From assembly GCF_003318165.1 (NCBI RefSeq), contig NZ_QOCB01000144.1, positions 1 through 64,000 of the forward strand: a stretch of DNA of 64,000 bases. Reading direction: 5' to 3'. Position numbers and translations under genes: made by a program. The DNA comes from Psychromonas sp. B3M02 (lineage in GTDB: Bacteria; Pseudomonadota; Gammaproteobacteria; Enterobacterales; Psychromonadaceae). How positions within the stretch are numbered: position 1 is the first letter of the stretch; each line of letters opens with the position of its first letter. Shown here piece after piece: positions 53,644 to 63,950 of the stretch. The notes below the pieces were generated by a model. It was given only the letters and a program-made list of their open reading frames with translations. It did no database searches and had not been told where the DNA came from.

Positions 53644-54327
53644 TTATCTTTTCATTGGGATGCGTTTTTCAAATTGTGCAAATGCCACTTCAATCAAGTA
53701 GGTTGCAATAATATAAATCGCAGCGACCAATAACAGCGGTTTATACACTTCAAAGGTCATAGAGCGAATTTGGTTTGCTGCGCCTAATAGGTCAACCACA
53801 GCAATGGTTGAGGCTAGCGCGGTAGATTTTAATAACAGCACGGTTTCACCTGCTAACGTTGGTGCTAATTGGTATAGTGCTCTTGGTAATCGAACGCGTA
53901 ATAGGGCTTTAGTTTCTGTCATGCCATAAGCTCTTGCTGCTTCCACTTCACCTTTAGGCACGGCTAATAACCCTCCGCGAATAATCTCTCCTAAATAAGC
54001 TGCCGTTGAGATAATCAATGCAAAGGCTACGTACCAAAATCCATCGCGTAGGTAGGGCCATAAAAAGTGACCTCGAATGCCTGGGACTTGTGAGAATAAG
54101 GTCCCTAATCCGTAGTAATAGATATAGATTTGTACTAATAACGGTGTACCACGTACCACACTTGTAAATAAGAAAGCCGGGTAAGCAATCACGCGATATT
54201 TTGATAACCGCGCCAACGCAACACCAATAGCAGAGATAAAACCAAAAATTAAACCTATGATTAATAACGCTAAGGTAACTTGTAACCCTTCATAAATGAG
54301 ATCTGAATATTCAATTAAGACGTCCAT
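53644..54327 (-). CDS. Amino-acid ABC permease (HisM-like)
   Basis: A 227-residue polar amino-acid permease with about five membrane segments and the EAA-type coupling loop (GEVEAARAYGMTETKALLRVRLPRA). It pairs with the HisQ-like protein encoded 8 nt upstream. Confidence 0.88.
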   Translation of the reverse strand: MDVLIEYSDLIYEGLQVTLALLIIGLIFGFISAIGVALARLSKYRVIAYPAFLFTSVVRGTPLLVQIYIYYYGLGTLFSQVPGIRGHFLWPYLRDGFWYVAFALIISTAAYLGEIIRGGLLAVPKGEVEAARAYGMTETKALLRVRLPRALYQLAPTLAGETVLLLKSTALASTIAVVDLLGAANQIRSMTFEVYKPLLLVAAIYIIATYLIEVAFAQFEKRIPMKR

Positions 54328-54335
54328 GTTTACTC

Positions 54336-55046
54336 CTAGTGTTTTGGTTGCCAGCGGCGTAAATGAATTTCAAGTTTGCGTAACAGATAACTAGAAATAA
54401 GCGTGATTAAGTAATAGATAACAGCAACTGAAACAAAGAACAGTAAGTATTCACGGGTAGAACCACCTGCTTGTTTCGCTGTGTATAACAGCTCGTTAGT
54501 GCCTATTACACTGATTAGGGCACTGTCTTTTATTAAGTTAACCCATAAATTTGATAATCCAGCTAAGGCATGAGGCGCCATGATCGGTAAAGTAATTCTA
54601 AAAAATACTTTACGTTGGCTCATACCATAAGCTGAACCCGCCTCTGCTTGACCGGAGTGTACGGCTAAAATAGAACCACGAAATATCTCTGAGGCATAAG
54701 CGCCTTGTACTAATCCAAGTACGATAATTGCCACGGGTAAACCGGCAACTTCCACATAGCCATATCCTAAGTAGTCAAATAGCGCATTAATTAAACTGCT
54801 GCCACCATAGAAAAACAGCAGTATCAGTAATAATTCAGGTACCGCTCGACATACTGTGGTGTAACCACGGGCAAAGGATTGGCAAAAAGGATTACCATAT
54901 AGTTTGGCTAGGGCGGTTAATAAACCAATCAAAATACCCACGATAAATGCGCCAACGGATATTTGTAAGGTGACCCAGGTGCCGCTTAATAATGCGGGGC
55001 CCCAGCCACCTTCACCAAACCCGAGTAATTGCATTGCTTCATCCAT
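54336..55046 (-). CDS. Amino-acid ABC permease (HisQ-like)
   Basis: A 236-residue permease of the same family. The N-terminal GTWVTLQISVGAFIVGI and the coupling loop GQAEAGSAYGMSQRKVFFRITLP are visible. It lies 14 nt after the fusion gene and forms the membrane channel with the HisM-like subunit. Confidence 0.88.
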   Translation of the reverse strand: MDEAMQLLGFGEGGWGPALLSGTWVTLQISVGAFIVGILIGLLTALAKLYGNPFCQSFARGYTTVCRAVPELLLILLFFYGGSSLINALFDYLGYGYVEVAGLPVAIIVLGLVQGAYASEIFRGSILAVHSGQAEAGSAYGMSQRKVFFRITLPIMAPHALAGLSNLWVNLIKDSALISVIGTNELLYTAKQAGGSTREYLLFFVSVAVIYYLITLISSYLLRKLEIHLRRWQPKH

Positions 55047-55060
55047 AAAAACTCTCCCTG

Positions 55061-57082
55061 TTAGCGATTATGCTGAGCATTGATAAATTGACGGAATCGC
55101 TCACTTTGTGGATTGGTAAATATGTCATTTGGTTTGCCTTGCTCTTCAATCACGCCTTGATGTAAGAAGGCAATATGCGAAGAAACATCGCGGGCAAATG
55201 CCATTTCATGCGTCACTAACATCATGGTACGGCCTTCCTCGGCTAAGGAGCGGATCACTTTTAATACCTCTCCCACTAGTTCAGGATCTAAAGCTGATGT
55301 TGGTTCATCAAAGAGCATCGCTTTTGGTTCAACAGCCAGTGCGCGTGCAATGGCAACACGTTGTTGTTGACCACCGGATAAGAAACCTGGATATTCATCA
55401 CGTTTATGTGCCATACCAACTCGCTCTAATAATCCTTCAGCGCGCTCTATAGCGACGGAGCGAGATTCACCAAATACATGAATGGGTGCTTCGATTAAGT
55501 TTTCTAATACGGTACGGTGTGGCCAAAGGTTAAAGTTTTGAAACACCATTCCCAGACGTGAACGGATATCTAAGAGCTGTTTTTGGTCTGTAACAAAAGG
55601 TTGTCCTTTGTGATCAATATCAGTATTGATACCTTCGCCATTAACGTAGATAAGTCCTTTATTTGGTACCTCTAACATATTGATACAGCGTAATAAGGTA
55701 CTTTTACCTGAGCCTGACCCACCAATTAACGAGATAACTTCACCTTCACGGGCACATAAAGAAACACCTTTTAAGACTTCGTGGTCGCCAAAGCTTTTAT
55801 GCAAGTCAACCACTTCAATAACTTTCTTAGGTAAGATAATTTTAGATTTTTTAATACTTTCAAGAGGTGATGTTTGTTGCTCTTGATTGCTTGCTACCGT
55901 GATAGTGCCTTCAACAACATCCGTGATGAACTGTGTAATACGTTTACAGGCCTCAGTTAATTCCGCTTCACTGACTGAGAAAGAGAGGCGAACAAATCCT
56001 TTGGTGCAGGTACCAAAAGCTTCTGCGTCTAATGTCGCCACGCCGGTATGCTTGTATAATCCCCATGTAAAGTCTTTAGCTGACATATTTAATTCACGAA
56101 TATCAACCAATACAAACATGCCGGCATCGGGTGCGACGAGTTTAATAGAAGGACAATCCTTGAGCATATCCATGACTAGATAACGGCGATTTTTATAGAC
56201 TTCAAGCATTGATGTACTAATGGTTTTATGGTGCTCTAAGGCGGTAATTGCAGCCTGTTGTACAAAACCAGGTAACCCGTAAAACATATTTAAGGTGAGG
56301 TTTTCAATATGGCCGATCATCGTTGGGTTAGCTATCATCCAACCTGAGCGCCAGCCTGTCATCGCATGAGATTTAGAAAGACTAGACAGGGTGATGGTGC
56401 GATCTTGCATCCCCTCTAATTCACGAATGGAGATCACCTCTTTGCTAAAACTCAGTGCTTGATAGACTTCATCTGAAACCACCCACAGGTCAAACTCTTT
56501 AGCGACTGCTGCAATCTCTTCCAGTTCGTCACGATCCATTACACGGCCAGTAGGGTTGTTAGGATTTGCAAAAAAAATTGCTTTGGTTTTTTCAGTTACC
56601 AGAGTACGTAACGCGCTGTGACTGATGCGGAAATGATCATCGGTTAAGGTCGGCACCGGCACTATCTTAGCGCCAGTTGATTTTAAGGTTGCTTCATAGG
56701 TGACATAGGAAGGGTCAATCACTAAGACTTCGTCACCGCTAGTTAATAAACAAGTGGCTGCACAGTACAAACCATTTTGTGTGCCTGGTAAAACTACCAC
56801 ATTTTCCACATTGATTTTGTGCTTCGCTGTTTGGTTATGTACCTCCGCAATTTTTTCACGTAAGGCCATATGTCCACAGGTATCCGTGTAATGCGTATCG
56901 CCTTCTTTAATCGCTCTAATGGCACTATCACATATAACATCAGGTGTATTAAAGTCAGGATCACCGACACTTAAGATAATGGTATCTTCACCTTTTCGTT
57001 GTGCATTAACAGCTTCAAAATGAATATTCCAAGCATCCCCGCCTTGGCTTTTGATCCGATTTACAAATGGTGAGTAATTCAA
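55061..57082 (-). CDS. Fusion of PLP aminotransferase and amino-acid ABC ATPase
   Basis: A 673-residue two-domain protein in one uninterrupted frame. Residues 1 to about 388 are a class I/II fold-type I aminotransferase: SVGDPDFNTP, NPNNPTGRVM, the PLP Lys in SLSKSHAMTGWRSGWM near 236, and the late RLSFSVSE Arg. A polar linker (about 389-417) follows. Residues about 418-673 are a HisP-type ATPase: Walker A GGSGSGKST, signature LSGGQQQR, Walker B AMLFDEPTSALD. The two catalytic sets are complete. The ATPase should drive the HisQM-like permease, so the aminotransferase is physically tethered to the inner face of the importer. Substrate channelling at the membrane is a reasonable inference. Confidence 0.9.
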   Translation of the reverse strand: MNYSPFVNRIKSQGGDAWNIHFEAVNAQRKGEDTIILSVGDPDFNTPDVICDSAIRAIKEGDTHYTDTCGHMALREKIAEVHNQTAKHKINVENVVVLPGTQNGLYCAATCLLTSGDEVLVIDPSYVTYEATLKSTGAKIVPVPTLTDDHFRISHSALRTLVTEKTKAIFFANPNNPTGRVMDRDELEEIAAVAKEFDLWVVSDEVYQALSFSKEVISIRELEGMQDRTITLSSLSKSHAMTGWRSGWMIANPTMIGHIENLTLNMFYGLPGFVQQAAITALEHHKTISTSMLEVYKNRRYLVMDMLKDCPSIKLVAPDAGMFVLVDIRELNMSAKDFTWGLYKHTGVATLDAEAFGTCTKGFVRLSFSVSEAELTEACKRITQFITDVVEGTITVASNQEQQTSPLESIKKSKIILPKKVIEVVDLHKSFGDHEVLKGVSLCAREGEVISLIGGSGSGKSTLLRCINMLEVPNKGLIYVNGEGINTDIDHKGQPFVTDQKQLLDIRSRLGMVFQNFNLWPHRTVLENLIEAPIHVFGESRSVAIERAEGLLERVGMAHKRDEYPGFLSGGQQQRVAIARALAVEPKAMLFDEPTSALDPELVGEVLKVIRSLAEEGRTMMLVTHEMAFARDVSSHIAFLHQGVIEEQGKPNDIFTNPQSERFRQFINAQHNR

Positions 57083-57148
57083 ATTTATCTCCTTTTTAAT
57101 ACACTTTTAATAGGTTTATTTTATTTCTGTATTTTAGATTACTCGTAA

Positions 57149-57164
57149 ATGTACGATCGTTCAA
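57149..57164. promoter_or_regulatory. ACGATCGT motif before the fusion-gene operon
   Basis: ATGTACGATCGTTCAA shares 12 of 16 positions, including the central 8, with the perfect palindrome at 50902. It lies about 70 nt before the fusion gene start, a suitable place for a TetR operator. A second, unrelated palindrome CACCATGATGGTG lies at 57206-57218. Confidence 0.5.
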
Positions 57165-57661
57165 TAGTGATCAGTTAGATGAAAACAGCGATTGATATTA
57201 ACTTCACCATGATGGTGCGACAGGTTGTTTTTTGAATTATCTTGGTGCAGAAGTAAAAGGCTGGAACTGTATATAATCCAACACTTTTTATATAGAGGAT
57301 TAGTGTTAATGAACCATCAAAGTGCATGAGAAATTAATTTATTTTTTCTCAAATAGATAAAGAAAAATGTATCTCAGCCGATAATATTTAAGATCAATAT
57401 AGATAATTCTTAGGTTCTAACACCTTAGAATAACCGACCTTGGTTAATTAAGTGATGCAATATATTGCTCACTCATAACGACAAAATTGCCTTTAAGTAT
57501 CTTTTTTATTACTTTAGTAATATATTTATCGCAGTTTAATCAACCACTTATTTTAAACCTAACACGTTGAGACATTAAGTCGTTAGCAAGGTGATTAAGT
57601 CAGTGTTGTTAATGAGTATGGATAGTTAGTTGTTTAGTGTTAAACAGGATGGAGTCTACTT
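57165..57661. other. Intergenic region before the chemoreceptor
   Basis: Divergent promoter region between the fusion operon and the chemoreceptor. It contains the CACCATGATGGTG palindrome and A/T-rich stretches. I see no coding sequence or RNA gene. Confidence 0.5.
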
Positions 57662-59332
57662 ATGTTACGTTCTTTGAAAGTGCAAATATACCTACTGGTA
57701 TTTATTCCTTTTATGTTAATGGTCGGTATTGGCTTATACAGTGAAATACGCAGTACTAACGCCGTTGAAGAAAAAGTGTCTGAGATGACATTAAACAATA
57801 CGTTAAGATTAGAAAAAAAACGCCTTAAAACCGTTGTTGATACTGCTCATTCTATGATTGAAGAGTATACCGAATTACCTGATGATACTGGCCTTAAAGC
57901 AGCAATAGCCGCACTTAATAAAATACGTTATGACAATGGTACGGGTTATATTTTTACCTATGATTTAAAAGGTGTGCGTTTACAAAGTGGATCCGGGAAA
58001 GGCATTGGTAAGAACTTTTATAATAACCAAGATAAAAAAGGAAATTATATTACCCAAAATGTTATTAATGCGGCAAAGGATGAGACAGGTTACAGCACCT
58101 ATTATTTTGTTAAACCTGGAGAAACTGAGCCTTCTCCAAAATATTCCTATTCTTTATTAATCCCTAAATGGAATATTGTTATTTCAACGGGTTTTTATAT
58201 TGATGATGTAGAAAAAGCACAGCAAGAAGTAGATACGGCTATTGTTGAAGTGGCTGATCAAGCTATCATGGATGCATTGATGTTGTTTCTTTTTGCATTC
58301 ATTGTGGTTGCAATAATTGTATTTATTGCCATTGCTAAGTTGTATAAACCACTTAATAACTTAAGTGTTTCAGTAGGTGGTCTAGCTGATGGAGAAGGAG
58401 ATTTAACGGCAACTTTACCATCAAGCCATATTTCATTATTAGATAATATTGCTCGAGATTTTAATCAGTTCCTAGGCGCTATGGGTGTAGATATTAAAAG
58501 TTTAAAGGGCACCAGTGCACAACTCAATAATATCGCTAGCGAATCTAATCAACAACAAAAACACCTGGAAACATTATCCAATCAACAAAAAGAAGAAACG
58601 GTACAAGTTGCCGCAGCCATTGATCAAATGTCATCTACTTCTAATGAAATTGCCAATACTGCAGAACAAACTCGTTCTTCTGCAAGCGCTGTTGAACAAG
58701 AGATTCAAGGTGTACTGCAGCAAGTAGAACTGTCTAACGAGCAACTTGAAGGGTTAAATGAATTGATGAAAGGGGTAGAAGGATCGATTAATGAACTCGG
58801 TGATAATGTCACCTTAATCCATTCTGTATTGAGCGTTATTCAAGGGATCTCTGAACAAACTAATTTATTAGCATTAAATGCAGCTATTGAAGCTGCGAGG
58901 GCCGGAGAGCAAGGAAGAGGCTTTGCAGTGGTGGCTGATGAAGTAAGAAATTTGGCGAAACGCAGCCAAGACAGTACTGTTGAAATCAAAGATATTTTAG
59001 ATAAATTACAGGATAGTGCAGAGAAAACGGTGCAGGATATGGCTCGTTCTGATCAGCAAAGACAAGTGGTAACAGAAGCGATGGCTAAAATTAGAGAGTT
59101 TATTCATAGCAGTAACCAAGGTATCCAACAATTATCTGAAATGAATGTGCAAGTGGCAACTGCAGCCAGTGAGCAATCCACCGTGTCTTCTGAAATCGCT
59201 GAACGTATTAATGGCATTGCAACACTTGCTGAAGACATTGGTAACAGCTCTACAGAAGCAAGGTCTCAATTTAAAAGCTTAGAAGAACAGTCCGAGCTGA
59301 TTGCAGAGATGACTAAGAAGTTTACGGTGTGA
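57662..59332 (+). CDS. Methyl-accepting chemotaxis protein with Cache sensor
   Basis: A 556-residue chemoreceptor. A membrane segment at about residues 7-27 is followed by a periplasmic single-Cache domain ([40 protein letters not shown]), a second membrane segment at about 200-225, a HAMP linker and the methyl-accepting domain. The signalling tip [21 protein letters not shown] is near residue 398. Start at 57662 follows GGAG. It is likely to sense a small organic acid or similar molecule; no chemotaxis genes are adjacent. Confidence 0.92.
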   Translation: MLRSLKVQIYLLVFIPFMLMVGIGLYSEIRSTNAVEEKVSEMTLNNTLRLEKKRLKTVVDTAHSMIEEYTELPDDTGLKAAIAALNKIRYDNGTGYIFTYDLKGVRLQSGSGKGIGKNFYNNQDKKGNYITQNVINAAKDETGYSTYYFVKPGETEPSPKYSYSLLIPKWNIVISTGFYIDDVEKAQQEVDTAIVEVADQAIMDALMLFLFAFIVVAIIVFIAIAKLYKPLNNLSVSVGGLADGEGDLTATLPSSHISLLDNIARDFNQFLGAMGVDIKSLKGTSAQLNNIASESNQQQKHLETLSNQQKEETVQVAAAIDQMSSTSNEIANTAEQTRSSASAVEQEIQGVLQQVELSNEQLEGLNELMKGVEGSINELGDNVTLIHSVLSVIQGISEQTNLLALNAAIEAARAGEQGRGFAVVADEVRNLAKRSQDSTVEIKDILDKLQDSAEKTVQDMARSDQQRQVVTEAMAKIREFIHSSNQGIQQLSEMNVQVATAASEQSTVSSEIAERINGIATLAEDIGNSSTEARSQFKSLEEQSELIAEMTKKFTV

Positions 59333-59375
59333 GGTATAGTACTGAATATTAAGCTTATTCTTAAATAATAAACAT

Positions 59376-59412
59376 AAAGGCTGTGTGTAATATTTTTACC
59401 ACAGCCTTTTTT
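59376..59412 (+). terminator. Terminator after the chemoreceptor gene
   Basis: Stem AAAGGCTGTG/CACAGCCTTT with a loop and a T-run, 43 nt after the stop. Confidence 0.8.
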
Positions 59413-60085
59413 ATAGGTGTTAAACGGCATATTGTTCCTTGCAAAGATAACCTTCATAGCGAGCCAGACTCTACTATTAGCTATCAGCACATTCTGAAAA
59501 TCAGTTTTAGATATACGAACAACAATGTATTTGTGTGTTTGTTTAATAACTAAAAGTCACATAACCTTATATATCCTTGCAATTTTATAATACAAATGTG
59601 ACCCAGTTTTATAATAAAATAGATCTTTAATGTGTGATTAATTGAAGGGTGGTTTGTAATAAATAGTAATGGGCTTAGCTGATAGTTTGGACATTGATTA
59701 TTTTTCTGATGGCGATTAATAATGGCAAAAACCTCACTAATAATAATTCTCTTTTTCAAACCTTTGTTGAAAATTATAAAACAAGTATAAGTCTTATTTT
59801 GTTGGTCTACCTCTCTAAAATAGACGCTAAGCTACTGTGAATAGGCGTTATGTTTTTTTGTCAATCTGTTTACAGATCTAATTTCTTAGCGATTTTCTGT
59901 TGAAACTGAGATCTACTTAAGACTTTCTAACAAACTTAAACACCCTGAATAAAAACTTGAGGTAGGCTTATTAGTAACAAAAAAAGAGCTGCATGCACTG
60001 AGTTAGCGTGAATAAATAGTTACTTTTTAACACGCAGACTATTATGCATTTGTCATATTATTAAATGTTATAAATAAGGGTTCCA
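59413..60085. other. Intergenic region before the alginate lyase
   Basis: About 670 nt of A/T-rich sequence with scattered stop codons on both strands. It should contain the alginate lyase promoter. I see no supported gene. Confidence 0.5.
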
Positions 60086-61657
60086 ATGAAACACGGAAAA
60101 TTAAATTTATTATTAAGCACTTCAATTGCTGTTGCTTTATCGGGTTGTGCAACAACTGATGAGCCAGTTGGTCCAATTAACTTATCAGGTACTTCGGCAC
60201 CGCTGGTAGTGGTTGAAGCGACATCAAGCACGCATGATGGTAATGGCCCTGATCGTCTAATTGATGGTGATACGTCAACGCGCTGGTCTGCTAGTGGCGA
60301 TAACTCTTATGCAGTTTTAGATTACGGTCAAGTTGCTGAATTTGATGCCGTTCGTATTGCATTTTCTAAGGGTAATGAACGTGCAAGTACCTTTGATATC
60401 CTAGTGAGTGAAGATGGTAATACTTGGACGACTGTACTGGAAGGTGAAAAATCATCTGGCAAGATTACATCGATAGAACGTTTTCCATTTACAGCCGTGA
60501 AAGCACGTTATATTAAGTATGTTGGACACGGTAACACTAAAAACATGTGGAACAGCCTGACAGAGTTTTATGCCGTGAACTGTAGCATCAATACTTGTCT
60601 TGCTAATGAGTTTGCAACGAGTGCTACGATTGAAGCTAACCAAGTTGAAATTGAAGCAGCTAAAGCCAAAAAAGCGGAAGAAAAAGCAAGAATGGCTGCA
60701 TTACGTAAAGGTGACTTTGGTACACCTGTACCACTTAAATGTGATTCAGCAGTATCAGATTGTAGTAAGAAAACATGGTGGGATGTGCCACTTAAATCGC
60801 CAGTTATTCCAGCAGTACCAAAAGCCGGTAATAAACCAGGTGAAAACTTCGACTTAACTACTTGGTACTTATCACAACCTTTTGACCATGATAATAATGG
60901 TAAACCTGATGATGTTAACGAATGGTACTTGAACCAAGGTTATGAACAACCTGAATTATTTTATACAGGTGAAGATGGTGGTTTAGTGATTAAAACCTTC
61001 ATCAAAGGTACGCGTACTTCTAAAAATACAAAATACACTCGTACAGAAATGCGTGAAATGTTACGCCGTGGTGATAAATCTATCTCTACTAAAGGTGTGA
61101 ATAAAAATAACTGGGTATTCGGTAGTGCACCTGAAGCTGATTTAAAAGCAGCTGGTGGTATAGATGGTGTAATGGACGTAACAATGAAAGTCGACCATAC
61201 CACAACAACCGGTGAAGCAGGTCAAGTAGGTCGTTTCATTATCGGTCAAATACATGACCAAGATGATGAGCCAATTCGCCTTTACTACCGTAAATTACCA
61301 AATAAAGATACAGGTTCTGTTTACTTCGCACATGAAAACACCTTGGAAGGTTCTGATAATTACTACAGCCTAGTTGGTGATTTAAGTGGTGAAGTAGAAG
61401 ATGGTATTGCACTTGGTGAAGTATTCTCATACCAAATCAAAGTGGAAGGTAACACCATGACTGTGACGTTAAAGCGTGATGGTAAAGATGATGCGGTACA
61501 AGTGGTTGATATGAGTGAGAGTGGGTATGACCAAGGTGGTCGTTACATGTACTTTAAAGTTGGCGCATACAACCAAAATAACACTGGTGATGCAGAAGAT
61601 TATGTACAAGCTACTTTCTACAAAATTAAAACATCACATGATCAATACACTAAATAA
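60086..61657 (+). CDS. CBM32-PL7 alginate lyase lipoprotein
   Basis: A 523-residue lipoprotein (lipobox LSGC near residue 21). Residues about 35-165 are an F5/8C-type carbohydrate-binding domain (CBM32: DRLIDGDTSTRWSASG, ARYIKYVGHG). A charged Lys/Ala/Glu linker (about 185-205) leads to a polysaccharide lyase family 7 domain from about 255. It contains the three PL7 motifs: RTEMRE near 330, QIHD near 392 and YFKVGAYNQ near 498, with the catalytic His and Tyr. It should cleave alginate by beta-elimination at the cell surface. It has its own terminator and no adjacent alginate genes. Confidence 0.9.
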   Translation: MKHGKLNLLLSTSIAVALSGCATTDEPVGPINLSGTSAPLVVVEATSSTHDGNGPDRLIDGDTSTRWSASGDNSYAVLDYGQVAEFDAVRIAFSKGNERASTFDILVSEDGNTWTTVLEGEKSSGKITSIERFPFTAVKARYIKYVGHGNTKNMWNSLTEFYAVNCSINTCLANEFATSATIEANQVEIEAAKAKKAEEKARMAALRKGDFGTPVPLKCDSAVSDCSKKTWWDVPLKSPVIPAVPKAGNKPGENFDLTTWYLSQPFDHDNNGKPDDVNEWYLNQGYEQPELFYTGEDGGLVIKTFIKGTRTSKNTKYTRTEMREMLRRGDKSISTKGVNKNNWVFGSAPEADLKAAGGIDGVMDVTMKVDHTTTTGEAGQVGRFIIGQIHDQDDEPIRLYYRKLPNKDTGSVYFAHENTLEGSDNYYSLVGDLSGEVEDGIALGEVFSYQIKVEGNTMTVTLKRDGKDDAVQVVDMSESGYDQGGRYMYFKVGAYNQNNTGDAEDYVQATFYKIKTSHDQYTK

Positions 61658-61681
61658 TATAAACATTATTTAATTATCAAT

Positions 61682-61706
61682 AAAGCCAGCTTTTGCTGGC
61701 TTTTTC
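61682..61706 (+). terminator. Terminator after the alginate lyase gene
   Basis: Stem AAAGCCAGC/GCTGGCTTT with a TTTT loop and a T-run, 25 nt after the stop. Confidence 0.88.
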
Positions 61707-61887
61707 GTTTCTGCCTCTCGTTAGTTGTTTTTATCTACTCTATAATGCAAAAATTAATAAACAACACTACGCTATTTGTTTATCTTAGGTGTTTTTTCAT
61801 ATTTCATTAGACTGTTTTTTATATAGTCCAAATGTATTCAATAACTCAGTACCCACCCACTATAATAATCAACGATGGAATCCCTTT

Positions 61888-63360
61888 ATGAGCAAAGGAA
61901 AATTTGTTAGCGGTAATATTTTTAATCATATTATTGTTATGTCTTCTACCAATGCAATTGGTTTAACTGCACTGTTTTTAGTTGATTTAGCAGATCTCTT
62001 TTTTATTAGTTTATTAGGGCAAACCGAATTAGCGGCTGCGGTTGGTTATGCAGGGACTATCGCTTTTTTTACTACTTCTATTAGCATTGGTGTATCGATT
62101 GCCATGACTGCGTTAGTGTCACGATCAATTGGTCAACAAGATAGAGACAAAGCGCGTCGATATGTCATTAATATACTGGTCTCAGGCTTCATTGTTAGTT
62201 CGATTATTGCGGCAATCATTTGGTATTTTACCCCCGAGTTAGTGACGCTGATCGGTGCGCGTGATGAAACACATGATTTGGCTGTTGAATATTTGAGAAT
62301 TCTATTACCCTCTTTACCTATTTTATGTGTCGCTATGAGTGCTGGGGCTTCTTTGCGCTCTGTTGGTGATGCGAAGTTAGCCATGTATTCGACATTAGCT
62401 GGTGGGGCGGTTAACGCTATCTTAGATCCTATCTTTATCTTTGCTTTTGATATGGGGTTACATGGTGCAGCATTGGCATCTGTTATCTCACGCTTTGCTG
62501 TGGCAGGTTTTGCTTTGTATGGTGTAATTCGTATTCACCAACTAATGGGGCGGTTTGATTACAAGTTATGGTTGGCCGATCAACGAGATATTCTTAAAGT
62601 TGCAATCCCTGCTATCAGTACCAATATTGCTACCCCGTTAGGCAACGCTTATGTCACTTTAATGATAGCTTCTTTTGGTGATGCTTATGTTGCTGGTTGG
62701 GCTATTGTTGCACGCTTAATGCCAGTTTCTTTTAGTATGATTTTCGCTATGTCAGGCGCAGTAGGGCCTATTATCGGGCAAAATTTCGGTGCATTGTTGT
62801 ATGACAGAGTGCGTTTAACCAGTAAACGAGCATTACAATTTACAGCGTGTTACGTACTTGTTGTGTCTTTTATTATTTACCTGTTACAAAATCAGGTGAT
62901 TTTATTGTTTAGTGCGCACAGTGAAGCCGCTGATATGGTTGCATTTTACTGTACTTGGCTATCTGTTACCTTTGTGTTTAACGGGGTCATATTTATCGCC
63001 AATGGTACTTTTAATAATTTAGGTTACCCAAGTACTTCGACCATTATGAACATAGGAAAAGCAACTATTGGTACAGTACCATTTGTGTACTTTGGTGGCA
63101 TGTGGTTTGGTGCCTTTGGGGTAGTTGCAGGTCAAGCAGTTGGTGCTATTTTATTCGGTATTATTGCTTGGTTTTGGTCTCAACGTATCCTTAATAAACT
63201 AGGCCCTAACGAAGGTTGTGAGCAACATGATGAAGTGAAATTGACTCCAAGTTTGCCCTTGCCTCCTTTTAGTTCGAATCGTGGTTTTATATACGATGAA
63301 CCAGATAACCTTAATCAGAAACCGATGCCATCAGAAAATTGTAGTCAACAAAAAAAGTAA
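61888..63360 (+). CDS. MATE-family efflux transporter
   Basis: A 490-residue MATE transporter with twelve hydrophobic segments. The family pattern DLADLFFISLLGQTELAA near the N-terminus, the GDAKLAMYSTLAGGAVNAILDP region and the second-half equivalent (NNLGYPSTSTIMNIGKA) are visible. It uses a cation gradient to expel drugs or metabolites. The start at ATG 61888 follows TGGAA. An upstream GTG at 61789 would add 33 residues without family resemblance. The hydrophilic C-terminal tail is longer than usual. Confidence 0.88.
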   Translation: MSKGKFVSGNIFNHIIVMSSTNAIGLTALFLVDLADLFFISLLGQTELAAAVGYAGTIAFFTTSISIGVSIAMTALVSRSIGQQDRDKARRYVINILVSGFIVSSIIAAIIWYFTPELVTLIGARDETHDLAVEYLRILLPSLPILCVAMSAGASLRSVGDAKLAMYSTLAGGAVNAILDPIFIFAFDMGLHGAALASVISRFAVAGFALYGVIRIHQLMGRFDYKLWLADQRDILKVAIPAISTNIATPLGNAYVTLMIASFGDAYVAGWAIVARLMPVSFSMIFAMSGAVGPIIGQNFGALLYDRVRLTSKRALQFTACYVLVVSFIIYLLQNQVILLFSAHSEAADMVAFYCTWLSVTFVFNGVIFIANGTFNNLGYPSTSTIMNIGKATIGTVPFVYFGGMWFGAFGVVAGQAVGAILFGIIAWFWSQRILNKLGPNEGCEQHDEVKLTPSLPLPPFSSNRGFIYDEPDNLNQKPMPSENCSQQKK

Positions 63361-63373
63361 CCTCAGAAAAGAA

Positions 63374-63413
63374 AAGCCTATATAGCTAACTAGGTGGTTA
63401 GCGATATAGGCTT
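63374..63413. terminator. Hairpin after the MATE gene
   Basis: Stem AAGCCTATAT-GCTAAC with GTTAGC-ATATAGGCTT, interrupted by one mismatch, loop of six. No T-run follows, so termination efficiency is uncertain. Confidence 0.5.
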
Positions 63414-63950
63414 GATTAATAAGCACCCAAATATTGGGACAAATAATTACATCACTATCTTCAATCTATTAACAAGATATCCTCTATTTTATGACCTACC
63501 CACTAATCAACTACCTGACTATTTTCGCTCTAATAAATCTTAAATTAAATCAAAATAAAACGATAATTATAAATAATATCAACGCTTTATATTGTTTAGT
63601 TAATTAGTTTATTTAGCATAGTTAAATTTGACTTTTGGCACCTATTGATTGGTTTTCATTTAGTATAGACTGAAGTTTAGCGCTAACTTTTGTAGCTAGT
63701 TTTTATATGTGGATTCGTTTCACTTATAAATAGCTATTTAATCACCCAGCACATTTGCTATGTGCGTAGCATATGTTAGCAAGTTAGATTAATGAAAAGC
63801 ATGGATTTCATTTTTTATAACGTCTGTATGAAATGGGTTAATGAATTATTACGCAAAGGGCTTTTAGCCTGATTTAAAATATAAATATTACAGAGACGTA
63901 ATGATTGTTTAGTTAATCAAACAGCTCTTAAAAAATGGAATTAAAATAAG
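63414..63950. other. Intergenic region at the right end
   Basis: About 540 nt of A/T-rich sequence without a supported gene. It should include the promoter of the partial gene starting at 63951. Confidence 0.5.

Noticed and set aside
59550-59759. 69-codon frame on the minus strand in the gap before the alginate lyase
   Set aside because: No ribosome site or family pattern; composition follows the A/T-rich intergenic background.
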